A DNA stretch of 64,000 nt from contig JAJEKV010000405.1 of the NCBI GenBank assembly GCA_021234155.1, positions 1-64,000 on the forward strand. The letters run 5' to 3'. The translations under genes were made by a program, and so were the position numbers. The stretch is from Isoetes taiwanensis (Eukaryota; Streptophyta; Lycopodiopsida; Isoetales; Isoetaceae). Below the pieces are notes generated by a model. It worked only from the letters and a program-made list of their open reading frames with translations, was not told the DNA's origin and did not search any database. Of this stretch, positions 22,091 through 33,764 are shown piece after piece (position 1 is the stretch's first letter; every line of letters begins with the position of its first letter).

Positions 22091-23789
22091 CTTGCATGAT
22101 TGTAGAAAATGGAAGTGCATATACCCAATCTGACCCATGAATCAGCCCGGCCCCGATTTTTCCTGTGAAAATGTATATGAGAAATTCATAACCGGTTGTA
22201 GTGGAAATAATAGTGGAGGGGATCAAGAGATAAGGTTAGGAAGGGGATTTGTTCTATTGTGCCCAAGATTACCCAAGGTGAGATCTTAAGCCCAAAGAGT
22301 TATGTGCATGATTTCTAATGATTTTTTATACTGTCCTTTGTAGCTACATAAATGGCAGGATTTTTTTTTTTAAGATGTCATCAATATATTAAAAGAATGG
22401 TAATGTTACAAAGCAAGTGAGGAGGAAGGAGAACGCCCCAAAGAGACACAATACCCCTCGACACTCCACAACAAACTCACGAAAAACCGCAACTCTCCGG
22501 CTGTACAAATCGCCATCACCATCTACAACACCCAAGAAGTCCCGCCAAATGACAAACTTCCGCTCTACTAATCCGAGAACACCGGAAAGCTTTGAAATAA
22601 CTTGTACCTCGAAGTGAGGAATCAAAGAGGCTGCAGTCAATCCCCACTCGAAGATCCACAACCGCCACCGCTTCCAAACCAGCCACACCAACAAAGCCAC
22701 GCTACCGGATGCAAAGGCTTGCTGCGCCAGGCGGCCAAGCACCGGGATACACATGAAGCAAAGAATGGCGGGCTAGTCAATCTTACCTGAAACAGAGCCC
22801 TAACCCAATCCCGTGCAGCCTCGCAAGTGAGGGCATAAAACCGCACAATGCTCCACGGCCAGGCCTCACAATGAAGGCCACAACAAGGGCAGAGGGCTCA
22901 CACCGGCCTAAACCCGACTCACAAGGGCATTCACCTTGATACAGCGGTGCATCACCCGCCACGTATAACCCTAACCTTCGGTGGTAAAGTGAGCTCCATG
23001 TCCACATCCAACCGAAGCCATCGAGAACCCGAAGCTGCAGAGACCACTTGCCCGGGAAGGGGTGTGTCATGAATAGCCAAAGACCCCGTGAACAAGATCG
23101 CACAAAACAAGAAGACACAACATCCGGGATGAACATTAGAACTCAGCACCACCACATCGCCCTGAGGGACTATAGGTATGTAAGGAATACTCCCCAAGAC
23201 TTGCTCCCGGATAGGCCATCGCCCTCAAGCAAAGCGAGCTCTCGAAAGAACTCCCACGGCTAATGGCCACCCCAATACCAATCCTCCAAGGTGAGCACAG
23301 CAGCTTCGCCTCCCAACGGCCCCAGCATCCAAAGCATGCACGCGGGCGCCCAAGGGCAAGTGCCAGGGGTAGAGGAATCCACAAGAAAGGAGAAGAGTGA
23401 TGATAAGCCCGAGGCATAATCTAGCTGGAAGAGTACACGCACATTATCCCAAGCCCACAACACCCTCAGGAGAAAAGGGGATGCATGTGGAAAGGCCAAG
23501 ACCATACAACAAGCGTGCCCAAGGCAACTCCACATGCAATGACTGGCTTCTCAAACGCCACACAATGGCGAAGAGATCGCAACAACAACGGTCGCACTGG
23601 GAGAAGATGCTCCATCCCGAATGCTCCAAACAAACTTGGAGGCCAACACCTTACTATGTAGTGCCAAATCCGAATGGCCAAGCCCCCATCCTCGGGCGGA
23701 GACACTTCCACCAAGCCATTTTAACAACGCCCCTTCATCATCCCCCACACAAAATTTGAACAATCTTATCCAAAGCCCGCATCTTACCC

Positions 23790-24890
23790 TTAGGAGCTAA
23801 CATCGTAGATCTTTGTATACACATGAGTGCTACAAAGTACTGACTTGGCAATAGTGATCCTACCCGCCATGGACAACTTGCTACCCTTCCACCAATTGAG
23901 GTGTTTTACGCCCCCGCAAAATCTCATCCCACACCCTCCCCATGGAAACATCCCTCCAAAGGGAATACCTAATGACTTAGTACACACATTACACGGAAGC
24001 ACCTTCCAAGGAATAGAGCCAAACAAGGGGAGGCGGAGTCAGCTGGGCCCATAATGTGGAGCATTTACCCCAATTCAGAAGAATGCCCAAGGCCAAGGAG
24101 AAAGTATCCAGCAAACCCTTCACATTTCGCAAATTCCTCTCTTCGCCACCAAGAAGAGGAAAGTGTCATCGGCGATTAATAATCCATCGGCTACCATCCC
24201 GTGATCCAAAGCCCATCCACCACCCCTCCTCCATTGTAGCCAAAAACAAGCGAGACAGTGCCTTCCGCCACAATCATAAATAAAAAGCGCGCCAAAGGGC
24301 ACCCCCGGCGCACCCCTCACGCCTAAGGAGAAAAAGGCGGAGGGTTCACCTTTGGCACACCACCTTAGCCCGGTGTTGACCTATGCAGCTTCATGGATTT
24401 CTCTCGTAAAGCGTGGACCCACAGCCCAACTAACATCATGGCGGAACAAGAACTCCCAACGGACACTATCGTAGCTTTGGCAAAGTCAAGCTTAAGATAG
24501 GCAATGCCTTGACCTGTTCTCGGCCCAATAGAGGCCCTCATAAGGCTGCGCAACATTAGTCAAAATGTTCGAGGAACAAACCCGCATCGCACCTTACTAA
24601 TGGAAGAAGTCAACACCGCTTCAACTTCTGCCCGGAGCTTTTCGCAATAATCTTGTACATGAGAGAACAACAAGGAGATAGGCCTCCAATCATTAATAGT
24701 AGAAGGCCGCTTAACCTTAGGAATCAAGGAAATGCATGTGGTATTCAAGATCCTATCCATTTGAGAAGACTGCAGCAACTCAAGATACACAGTTCGTACA
24801 GACTCACCAGCCCACTCCCAATAAGTCGAAAAGAACTCTCTGGGGATGCCATCCAGCCGAGGACATTTATCCTTGGCCATGCACACAGGC
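23790..24890 (-). pseudogene. L1 reverse transcriptase domain
   Basis: Contains the fingers motif (PRLDGIPREFF, CISLIPKVKRP, NDWRPISLL), the GxPxSPLLF-like motif B in another frame near 24,310, the catalytic ADD at about 24,165, and the conserved post-catalytic LSMAGRITIAKSVL. The order and spacing fit plant L1. The domain copies element RNA into the target site; stops prevent this here. Confidence 0.8.
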
Positions 24891-26558
24891 CTCCACTAAA
24901 TCCTCTCTCGGAGAGCTCCTCCTCAAGCTCTCCACGCTTGATGAGGGAATAGATGGCTTAATGACCCCCAAAACAAGCTCATGCATCTCCTCGCTCATAG
25001 GAAGATGCGTTGCAGCTTAAAAACCCCGAGAAATGAGCATGCATATACCTCTTGCAAATCAGCGGGATCCTCCAAAGTCCGGCCATCATGCAAAGCAAGG
25101 GACGCCATAGATCTTTGATATCGCCGCTGCCTAGTTCGGCGAAGAACACCGGCGAACTTGTGTCCCCCTCCTTCAACCGGTGGGGCGCTTCACCGTGCTC
25201 TCGCACTTTAACCTGCTCGAGCAACAATGTCTGCTGCAACATTTGCATTCTCCCTAATGCCATCGAAGGTTTTGCGCTCGAATCTTCTCCAACTCGATAG
25301 AGACCATGCAACTCCCGCCCGCCCTCCGCGCACACGCCTTTGCCTATCAAAGACCTTGGCAAAATGCTTCACCTCGCCAACGCAGTCACCATACTGGACA
25401 TACTCTTCTTGAGATGAAAAGGTATCAAGCCACAACTCCACGGCCTTTGGGCGAGAAATCGCATCGGCCCGGCCGGGTGTTCAAGCGAAACACCGCCCTA
25501 GAGGGTAGAGGCAACCGCGCACTTCGATTTGGACAAAACACGAGGGTAATGATCGAAATGGAGTTAGGCAGAATGTTACTCCGGCGCAAAGAGGGGGCAC
25601 ACCATCCCGGGCGCATGGGGAAGCATAGCACCGGTTATGCCTAGCATACCGCCGCCCGCACCAATCGCCTATTACAATAGGTGAAAGACAAGTCCCCGGG
25701 GACCTCAACCAAGGCCAAATCACGCAACAAATGAGACCCGGTTCCTCTCAAACCCATGCACAACCTGGGTTCGAGAGGCGTAGGCGATCCTCTACTTGCT
25801 CTACCATATTGAAGTCCCTAACAACAACCAAAGCGACAACTTAACCCACCAAGGGCTGCAGAACTTATTACGGATGTGGCCCATAAGCCACCCCCTTTGA
25901 GAAGGCTGATTAGGGGCATAAACATTAACAATCCCCACTCTTGCCCTCCTCCAACCACTTAATTATTGCCCACCGGCCAAACACAACTGGCTGCGGATCA
26001 CGTGACACGCACATCCATCCTCCAAGCAATAAGAGTACCCCAATTAGTCAGAGGGAAGAAGAAGCAATAAGCCAAAGCGCCTACCAATCATATTCATGAG
26101 CACGGATATATCATCAACTTTGTGACACTTATGCTCCTAAATGCAAACAATATCGGGGCCGAATTAGAAGTGCCAAAAGAAACTTCACCCCTCTTACTAC
26201 TAGAGGACCTTTTTCCCCGCACATTCAAGCGAGGATCGACCTATTCATCCCCGAGGGGAGAAGTGTCCAGCCCACATGCCCTACCCACCCGGGCCATCAG
26301 CCCTCCACGAGTCATCATCTAGAGCCAGAGGATTAATCCAAACAATGTGACCCCGGCCGCTCTACATGACATTCCACTTCCAACACGTGTTGGAAGTCCT
26401 TGAGCACCTCCATAGAGTCATGGGCCACACTAGTGTCTACCTCCACCGGTTGCTCCAGCCACCTCATGCTTTCAAAGACATACCGCTTATCGAGACATCC
26501 CAGCCAAGATCACCGGGGTCTCCCCACAGCCTCGTCCTCGGGCCTAGCCACAACCAAA

Positions 26559-27500
26559 TCATCGAGCCCTTCCCGAGCCACCCGTCCCTAGCCCCCGCCA
26601 TCCAATGGGCGGCCAAGAACAAGCCTGCCCCGGCCTCAAGTCCCACACCACCTCTCCCCAACCACACCACCTCGCCCAACTCCATTCATCGCACCACGGA
26701 GTCCTCCTGCTGTTGCCTCGGGAATGGAGGCATCCCGCCCCCTGCATCGACACCATAACCCCTACCGCATCACAAACACGGCGGGGATCATCACCGAGGT
26801 CGGATGGTAGCATAATAGATGGAAACATCCCGGATCTGAGCCATTCAAAAGCTTCAATCGAAAAGAGAAAATGCCGGGGACCACTACGCCTTTGAAGAGA
26901 AGTAGGCACAGTGCCGCATGCAAAGCAGAGCAACACGAGATCCTTGGGACTGCGCACAATAAAATGAGTCAAATATACACCCGGGCCATTAGCCATAGAA
27001 ACCAAGAAATCGGGCACCATCGGATCGGGAGGAAGATCCCGAAGATGGAACCAACACGGATTTTAAACTTTGTCAAAGAACTAGTAGACATTGCTGAAGT
27101 ATAATAATCGATACAACACATATGATTCACCCAAAGTATCACCCCGACTCAACCAATTTGCAGACGGAAGACTCGACCTCAAACATGATTATCAAGAAAT
27201 TATTTGGTAGGAATTTCAGAGACCCGATACTGGGCAAACCAATCCGCCTCGAGATGTCAAAAGGCAAGCCAAGAGCTAAACCTCCCTCGTGTCCAATATG
27301 TAACCCGTGAAGTAGCCCAATACATGAAATGAAACTAGATTCTCAATGGTCTCAACATGCGGTATGATCAATATCTATCCATGGAGTCTCCGAAGAGCGC
27401 CCAAAGTCAACAAAGTGATGATCCTCCACAAATTTTAGAGCCTCTTGAACACGGGCAGTCCTACACTCACGGAGCCTTGCGCTTGATTCAATCGAAAACC
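26559..27500 (-). pseudogene. L1 ORF1 / gag-like region
   Basis: Minus-strand pieces include KFVEDHHFVDFGRSSETPW (about 27,430), IGLPSIGSLKFLPNNF (about 27,240) and WFHLRDLPPDPMVPDFLVSM (about 27,030). They recall the DUF4283-type N-terminal domain of plant LINE ORF1 proteins (the IGKPL-like piece), but the CCHC knuckle usually following is not readable, so the assignment is weak. Confidence 0.4.
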
Positions 27501-27526
27501 CCGGCCGAGTGATGCGAGCAATGATT

Positions 27527-28166
27527 GCTACATGAATTTTTCATCTATAATGTTGGGTTTTCAGCTGCATATATTATGTCTTTTTGTCAGGATTTTTATG
27601 ATTTTGGAGATGGAATTTTGCAGATGGACAAAGCTTCTATTCTTGGGTTGGGATGTTATTGAGTACCTGAAGGACTAGAATGGAGTTTAGCACAAATCCC
27701 TCACATGCTAATCCCACCAAATTGGTAGCAAGCATGCCCAAATAAATTAGGTATCAAAATGCCAAACTAGATATCTCCAATATTTTACAAACAAGATGTT
27801 TTTGATGCACTCCACCACCCTAAAGGGACTACATTTTCAGTGCAGAAGGACATTTCTCCTCTTTAGTTGTGTAACCACAAGGAGAAGCTTGGTAATGTGA
27901 GGGAAGCACGTCCGCAACGGGAAAAAAAAGAAAAAAAGAAAAAAAGGAAAAAAAAAGAAGGAACGGGCAGTCTACATGGAGGCGTGTGATAGTTATCTAG
28001 GCCATTGGCCTTCTAACGCTTGGATTGGCTATGCCTAGATAATTTAAATATTGTATTTATTGATTTGTTTGATTTTAAGGCTTTCATGCCCTGTTCTATT
28101 GTTTGTGCTTCTTGCCCATGCTTTGCCCATTCCATGGCCCTTTCTGGGTCCCCGTGGACGTCTACC
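27527..28166. other. spacer with purine tract
   Basis: Non-coding. A long purine-only tract of A-runs and G lies at 27,920-27,962. Confidence 0.5.
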
Positions 28167-28233
28167 TACTTAGGTATTTACCTACCTATCTGTCTACCTA
28201 CCTACCTACCTACCTACCTACCTACCTACCTTG
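28167..28233. repeat. (TACC)n microsatellite
   Basis: About 15 TACC units, imperfect on the left (TATC, TGTC) and perfect on the right. Confidence 0.95.
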
Positions 28234-28879
28234 CCTTGTATCGAAAGGAAATAAGACTAAATAAACTTAATGTTTAATGGAATATAATTCTAATAACGAA
28301 CTTATAAAGTATAAACTTGATGATCTTCAACAGATTATACTTGAAATAATAAACTTGATGTCCTTGCAGTGACCATTTTATATGATGTTCAGTGGAGCCC
28401 TCTCCATCTCTAACTCTCTTTGTGTCAACAGGTTTCAAAATTTCTTACGCTTTCGTATTGGTTCCAAATGAAGGCGTATATTATTCAAAAAACTTTCAAA
28501 TTTAGTTGGTTGGCATAGTTAGTTGGTCTTTGAATGTATTGTAGGAAAGAGAATGTATTGTAGGAAAGAGATGCAGCAATATGCATTGCCAATGAGCAAT
28601 GTAAGTGTTGTTTGTGCATCTTGTAGGACTTGTTCTTCTCAATTGTACATAAGAAATGCTTTCTTCTTCATGTAGTGATGGGCGCTGATGTAATATATCT
28701 CTTTTTCATATATACAAACCTTAATAAGCCGACGTGTGGTTTTTATTACATGGATGTAGTAACCTCGACCCTTAAACCAAATATCATCTCTTTCAGATCG
28801 TTCCAATTTCACATAAATTCCCCCACACTTGGCGTCTTCCACACTACTTCTAACTCACACAAGTTGAACTAAAGAAATA

Positions 28880-28907
28880 CTAGTTATGGTGCCCGGCGTT
28901 GCCGGGC
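28880..28907 (-). mobile_element. Helitron-like 3' end
   Basis: On the minus strand a GC-rich hairpin (arms GCCCGGC and GCCGGGC, 3-base loop, 28,891-28,907) is followed by 7 bases and CTAG (28,880-28,883), then a T. A hairpin just before CTRR and a following host T is the signature of a Helitron 3' terminus. No replicase or 5' TC end was identified. Confidence 0.4.
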
Positions 28908-29387
28908 TTTACGAATAGCTTTACTAATAGTTTGAAGAGACGGTTCGCTTGTTGTTAGCCAGCATAAACAATGTGCCTTGGTGCGGGAAAGGGTAATATA
29001 GAGCAATCATTTAAGATTCATTCTTAAAGATAAAAAACTTATGTGCCAAAAAATATGAATTTGACCTTAGATGTTGTACTATAGATATGTGATACTACTT
29101 TGTGTACTTTTACTAAAATGAATTTACGGGGAGGCTTGTCAGGCTTTAGCAACCTATAGGAATTTTTACTGCAATATGGAAGGAACAATAGTTATAGTGG
29201 AAGTTGTGTATGCTCCTCTTTGGTTTAGAGGGAGGTTGCGGCATTTAGCACTTACCTATGTTTTATTTTGAATGAGTAGATCTTGATGGTTGTAGGCAAT
29301 TGAGTATGGTAAAAGCAAACATGCCCTGCCCTATTTGTAAAATTTGAAAGGGGATTGGCATATGACTGGAGAAAAGGTGATGGTAGA
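28908..29387. other. AT-rich spacer, no gene
   Basis: No coding signal or repeat seen. If the Helitron-like end is real, this would lie inside that element. Confidence 0.4.
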
Positions 29388-29868
29388 ATTTTTTTTAATA
29401 TAACAATCAACACACAACTACCATTAACATTATTAACACAAACCATTGCATTTAACACATTTAAATTAAAATCCCCCTTGAACCCCCTTTGGTTTGGGTG
29501 CATATTCACACGGGGGTTACTCCTGACAACGAGTCGCTCTCGGATGGGCATATAACTCCTTTATTCCAAGATCCGGACCCATATAACGATCTGTGGGGTA
29601 TGCATGTACAAGTTTTTGTATATCTTGTATATTAAGGTTTGCAAAATACTATAAGGTTTGAGAGAATGTACTTAATGGTGTTAATTTTGTACATGTATTG
29701 TAAATATATTTTGGGGCTCTCACGCCCTAACGTAACCCCATCAATGTGTGAATATGCACCCAAACCAAAGGGGTTTAAGGGGATTTTAATTTAAATGTGT
29801 TAAATGCAATGGTTTGTGTTAATAATGTTAATGGTAGTTGTGTGTTGATTGTTATATTAAAAAAATTT
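29388..29868. repeat. 481-bp foldback with about 123-bp arms
   Basis: Left arm 29,388-29,510 and right arm 29,745-29,868 are inverted copies with only a few differences. Both contain CAATCAACACACAACTACC or its complement. The 234-bp centre differs, though short complementarity continues inward (GGGGTTAC and GTAACCCC). Transcribed, it would form a long stem. It may be a foldback transposon, or two copies of one small element inserted head to head. Confidence 0.8.
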
Positions 29869-31846
29869 TGGGCCCTAGGGCCCTAACTAAAAGCAAACAT
29901 AGCTAAACTTTATGGGCGATTAACTTTGTTTATATAAGTGCATAAGTGCCAAAAAATAAACAACTGTAAGAATATGGTGATTTGCTATGCAGAATATGAC
30001 CATCAAATAGTAAGAACAAAGAACAAAGGATATGTACAAAATACATGGATATAAATATCTTATTTCAAAGGCGATTTAAAACACCATGTGCAACAATGTA
30101 AGAGCCAAGAAATATGGAAAGTTGAAATGATGAGTGGAAAGCACATCTTCGCCATCATCAAATACAATACCTTTAGACCTTCTAGATAAGAAAAAAAAGG
30201 GAAATTGACATCACGAAAAATTATTGCAACTAAAGAACTGTAATTAAAGCAATACTGATAGCAACTGCTTAAAACCAGATACATGAAATTGGGCACTTGG
30301 ATAACATGATTTAATATGTAATGCGGTGCATTGCATCGACAAACTAATAAGCATTCTTTATTGCCTTATCACGAGAATCTCGATTTTGCAAGATATTCTT
30401 ATTCAAGAATTAACTTGACCAACTAAGGACCATTGCTTTTATGTTTGAAAGGTTCCCTCAAGTAATTGCCTTATTACTTCCAATGCGATGAGGTGAATAA
30501 ACTATCAACCATCTCTGTAAAAAGAAAGGTTTTGCATAAACTTTTAACTTTGCCGATTTCAAATGTTTCTGAGGGATTGGACAAAGAAGAGAAGCATCAA
30601 GAATCTGGATAGAAAAAAAATCCAGAGTATTTAATAGTAAGAAGATGAACAAACCCTGAAATCTGGAGGGAGGAGATTAAAAGCAGAGAAAGGGATTAAG
30701 AAGCAATAGGAAGGCGAAGGCGAAGGCGAAGGCGGAATAATTGAAGCGTGTGGAAAGAAGGATAAGGAAAAAGGGACTGAACGAGTCCATAGATTTCTTT
30801 GGTTTACATTACAAATTTTGAACCTTCCGCCTTCGAGTCGCGCACATGTGTGTGGGGCCATTTCACATGCCTCCCGGACTGAAAACCCATAGCCTAAGCT
30901 GCTCCATTTGTCATCTTTCAACCTGCATTTTGTTCTACGCAAAAAGCCATAGCCTAAGCCGTTAAAGCTCCAAAAACAAAAACCGTACCTATTTTCTGCC
31001 GGATTTAGAATTTCTTTGCTGGATTTAAGCTTTCGGCCCATAGAAGACTTTGTTTGCTCCCCGTCAGGCATGCTTATTTTATTCTCAGAACAGAGGCTTT
31101 GTGGAACTCCTCTAAATCCTCCTATGATGAAACATATTCGTCTCCCTCAGGGGGGCGGGCATCGTGACCGTGATTTAATTTTGTGGATGCGGGAATAAAA
31201 GCAATTGCATTATCGCTATGGCGCCACTAAACACAGGTCGCAAACCTTTCGCGCAACAACAAAGCCCAGTAAAATAAACCATGCCAAGGCTCGGAAGCAA
31301 ATCAGGCCTCCCAGGAATCCAAAGTCCATGCTCTTTGTCGGGGTTGCATTATTTGGCGAGAGAGTTGAAAACCTAACCAAATATGATTTAGGGACTCAGA
31401 TGGAAAGCGAGGAAAAGGGTGGCGAGGGGTAAAAGCATGGATCAAAAATTAGAAGCAAGGTGAAGATAGGGCATGGCCATGGAGAAGAGCATGTGCACGA
31501 GAAAAGAGGGTGTCTTCAAAAGTCATTTACGGTGAGCTTCTTTCATTTCTTGCCGAGAATAAAGCACCAGGCTTGCATGTTCAGCCCCTAAAATAAAAAG
31601 AGGGCTTTTGTTGTGAGCCCTTGGATGTTGGATCATTGAAAAAAAAAGCTAAATTAACGACTAAGAAATGGTGCACTCTAGATGTACGCATTAGTACATC
31701 TATTCGAATACGCCATGAAATCTTAGGAAAACCTTTGTGAAAAGCGTACAAAAACACAAAGAAAACCCCCTGTTATTATGCTACATATTTGTTGTCTATT
31801 TATTTCGTGCAAACGTTATTTGGAGGGTGTGTTTTATGATTATTAT
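29869..31846. other. unassigned region
   Basis: AT-rich except 30,650-31,450. A 146-codon minus-strand frame (30,631-31,071) begins MPDGEQTKSSMGRKLKSSKE and ends in a serine/proline-rich tail. It is partly built from a GGCGAA repeat (30,711-30,737), and I do not accept it as a gene. A direct repeat of AAGCCATAGCCTAAGC-like sequence occurs at about 30,887 and 30,945. Confidence 0.35.
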
Positions 31847-31893
31847 TACAAGAAATTTATCGCGGCGGCCAAGGCCGCCGCGAACATTTCTCT
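31847..31893. repeat. 47-bp palindromic block, copy 1
   Basis: TACAAGAAATTTAT is followed by a perfect hairpin with arms CGCGGCGGCC and GGCCGCCGCG (31,861-31,882), then GAACATTTCTCTT. A second copy lies at 57,457-57,504. The outer TACAAGAAATTT resembles the inner part of CACTA termini, so this may be the end of a small non-autonomous element. Confidence 0.75.
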
Positions 31894-32327
31894 TTTTCAA
31901 AACTGTGCAGTTGGACCCCAGTTAACGTCCAACGTTCTCTTCTGCAATGGCCAAGTGATTCTAGATTGATGTGAAGCAACTTCGTAAGATCTTACATTCT
32001 AACTCTAATTTAGAAATTACAAAATGGGAGAATATTTACCTTGCATGCAATTAGTGAAGCAGAAGAGAAGCACTCACAATAGCTCTTCAAGTGCTCTCAA
32101 TGCGTCGAGACAATAAGAAGGCCTTCTATTTATAAGATGGAGTTTTGTTGGATGATCGACACATATGACTAATCTAGGGCTATATTTATGCCAAGTGCCT
32201 ATATCACAACTCGCATGTAATCATTAATATCATTCGATACATATTTCATATCCATAATTATCCTAAAATGGATATCATTAAGATTCTATATATATTGGGA
32301 TTGATATCTTCTAACAAATTTGCCAAT
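31894..32327. other. spacer, no feature seen
   Basis: AT-rich and non-coding, adjoining the minisatellite. Confidence 0.4.
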
Positions 32328-32780
32328 GGCCGCAATAAATGCAAAGTGCACACATGTCGTGCTTTGATATTCATAATAAATGCAAAGCGTATTAATGGCG
32401 CAATAAATGCAAAATGCACACATGTAGTGCTTTGATAATTACTTAATAAATGCAAAGCGTATTAATGGCATAATAAATGCAAAGCGTATTAATGGCCTTA
32501 ATAAATGCAAAGGGTATTAATAGCCGCAATAAATGCAAAGTGCACACATGTCGTGCTTTGATAATTACTTAATAAATGCAAAGCGTATTAATGGCGCAAT
32601 AAATGCAAAGCGTATTAATGGCGCAATAAATGCAAAAAGGTATTAATGGCTACAATAAATGCAAAGTGCACACATGTCGTGCTTTGATAATTTGCAATAA
32701 ATTCAAAGCGTATTAATGGCCACAAAAAATGCAAAGTGTATTAATGGCGCAATAAATGCAAAGTGCACAAAATGCGCCAT
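32328..32780. repeat. minisatellite, unit about 25 bp
   Basis: Repeats of AATAAATGCAAAGCGTATT plus a short ATGGC segment, roughly 15 units. A longer variant unit containing GCACACATGTCGTGCTTTG is interspersed at least four times (32,346, 32,415, 32,540, 32,665). The mixed unit order suggests a higher-order structure. Downstream, ATAAATGC-type pieces continue irregularly to about 32,890. Confidence 0.9.
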
Positions 32781-33297
32781 AAATGCGATGAATGCAGCGT
32801 GTCATTCTATGGTAATGCTCATATCTTCCTCCACCATAAATGCTCATAAATGCCTCAAATCTAAAATTAATGCCATAAATGCCTCAATGCAACGTGTCAT
32901 GCTCTCCTAATTTGTAAGGAAGAAATTACGTGCGAACACAAAAATGTATTTGCCTTATAATAGGAAGGATGAATGTTTGTCATGTTTGTTGTGTGCTTGG
33001 GGAAACAAATGCGATTTATACAACAAATTATTCACAAACTTGATCCTTGTGCACAATAGGCAAAGTTGTGGTACAGTTCTGCCAAGATCATTGAGCAAAG
33101 TCAAAGTTGTACATATATGAAATGGCATATCTTAATGATTGAACAAAGTTGAAGTTGTAGGTATATAAAATGGCATACCTTAGTGTTGAACTTAGTTACC
33201 TTCCGACATGTTTAGACCTACTGAAGAATCATTATTTACAACCAACATGGATTAAGTTGTTTGAAAAATACTGATCTAACATTTGTGGTTTAAAATG

Positions 33298-33480
33298 GTT
33301 TAAACGATTTAGTGTGCAACATCTTTGTTCTCAATCAACATTTCCTAAGGCCTTTCTTATTGTTTTCAATCAACATTTCCTAAGGCATTTCTTGAAACGA
33401 TTTAATGTGCAACATTTTTTGCTCTCAATCAACATTTCCTAAGGCCTTTCTTATTGCTCTCAATCAACATTTCCTACATT
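33298..33480. repeat. four copies of a 25-30 bp motif
   Basis: TCAATCAACATTTCCTAAGG occurs at about 33,334, 33,366 and 33,426, with a fourth truncated copy at about 33,460. Confidence 0.85.
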
Positions 33481-33489
33481 TCTTCCAGG

Positions 33490-33761
33490 TGAAAGTAATG
33501 GCTTCTGTTTGTCGTCTAGACGTGGGAAGGAGTTTTAATAGTTTATTTCAAGATATGACGTTGGAAGGGGTCAACAAAGATTGCAATGAAGCTTTAAGAT
33601 TTCAAATAAATGCTCTTATACATTATGGTGGTGTTGAAAATGGCTACTGTAAATCTATTCTAGAAATCCATTGTAACCTTCAGAAGCTTAACAAAATTTT
33701 AGTATGCCTAATGATGTCATCCACAATAAAACCTAAGATGATGCAGTACATACAATGCTAA
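33490..33761 (+). CDS. unassigned open frame, possible exon
   Basis: After an acceptor-like CTTCCAG the frame reads VKVMASVCRLDVGRSFNSLF, DMTLEGVNKDCNEALRFQIN and NGYCKSILEIHCNLQKLNKI, stopping at 33,761. Composition is protein-like. No family is recognised, and no neighbouring exon is identified. Confidence 0.3.
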
Positions 33762-33764
33762 ATT

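Larger units (their letters stand above)
22361..27526 (-). mobile_element. nearly full-length L1-type LINE, decayed
   Basis: A GC-rich 5.2-kb block on the minus strand, with a poly(A) tail (poly(T) 22,361-22,371). From right to left: an N-terminal gag-like part (27,500-26,560); an endonuclease remnant with SNILPNSISIITLVF near 25,590, in the position of the SDH motif; the reverse transcriptase start AKDKCPRLDGIPREFF and ISLIPKVKRPSTINDWRPIS (24,880-24,700); LLIADDTFLFL (about 24,180-24,150), the YADD box with F/Y changed to I; YTKIYD/LSMAGRITIAKSVL (23,900-23,800); and zf-RVT remnants down to about 22,400. Stops and frame changes are frequent. A possible target-site duplication, GCTACATAAAT (22,343-22,353) and GCTACATGAAT (27,527-27,537), supports these ends. 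Confidence 0.8.

Noticed and set aside
26559..27020. 153-codon minus-strand host gene
   Set aside because: It lies inside the L1 element in its coding direction and is explained as part of ORF1.
28167..28233. CRISPR-like array
   Set aside because: Plain TACC microsatellite with no spacers.
30631..31071. 146-codon minus-strand gene
   Set aside because: Its C-terminal part is created by a GGCGAA repeat and a serine/proline-rich low-complexity tail; no motif or splice evidence.
32328..32780. CRISPR-like array
   Set aside because: Units are contiguous, with no unique spacers of constant length; plant minisatellite.
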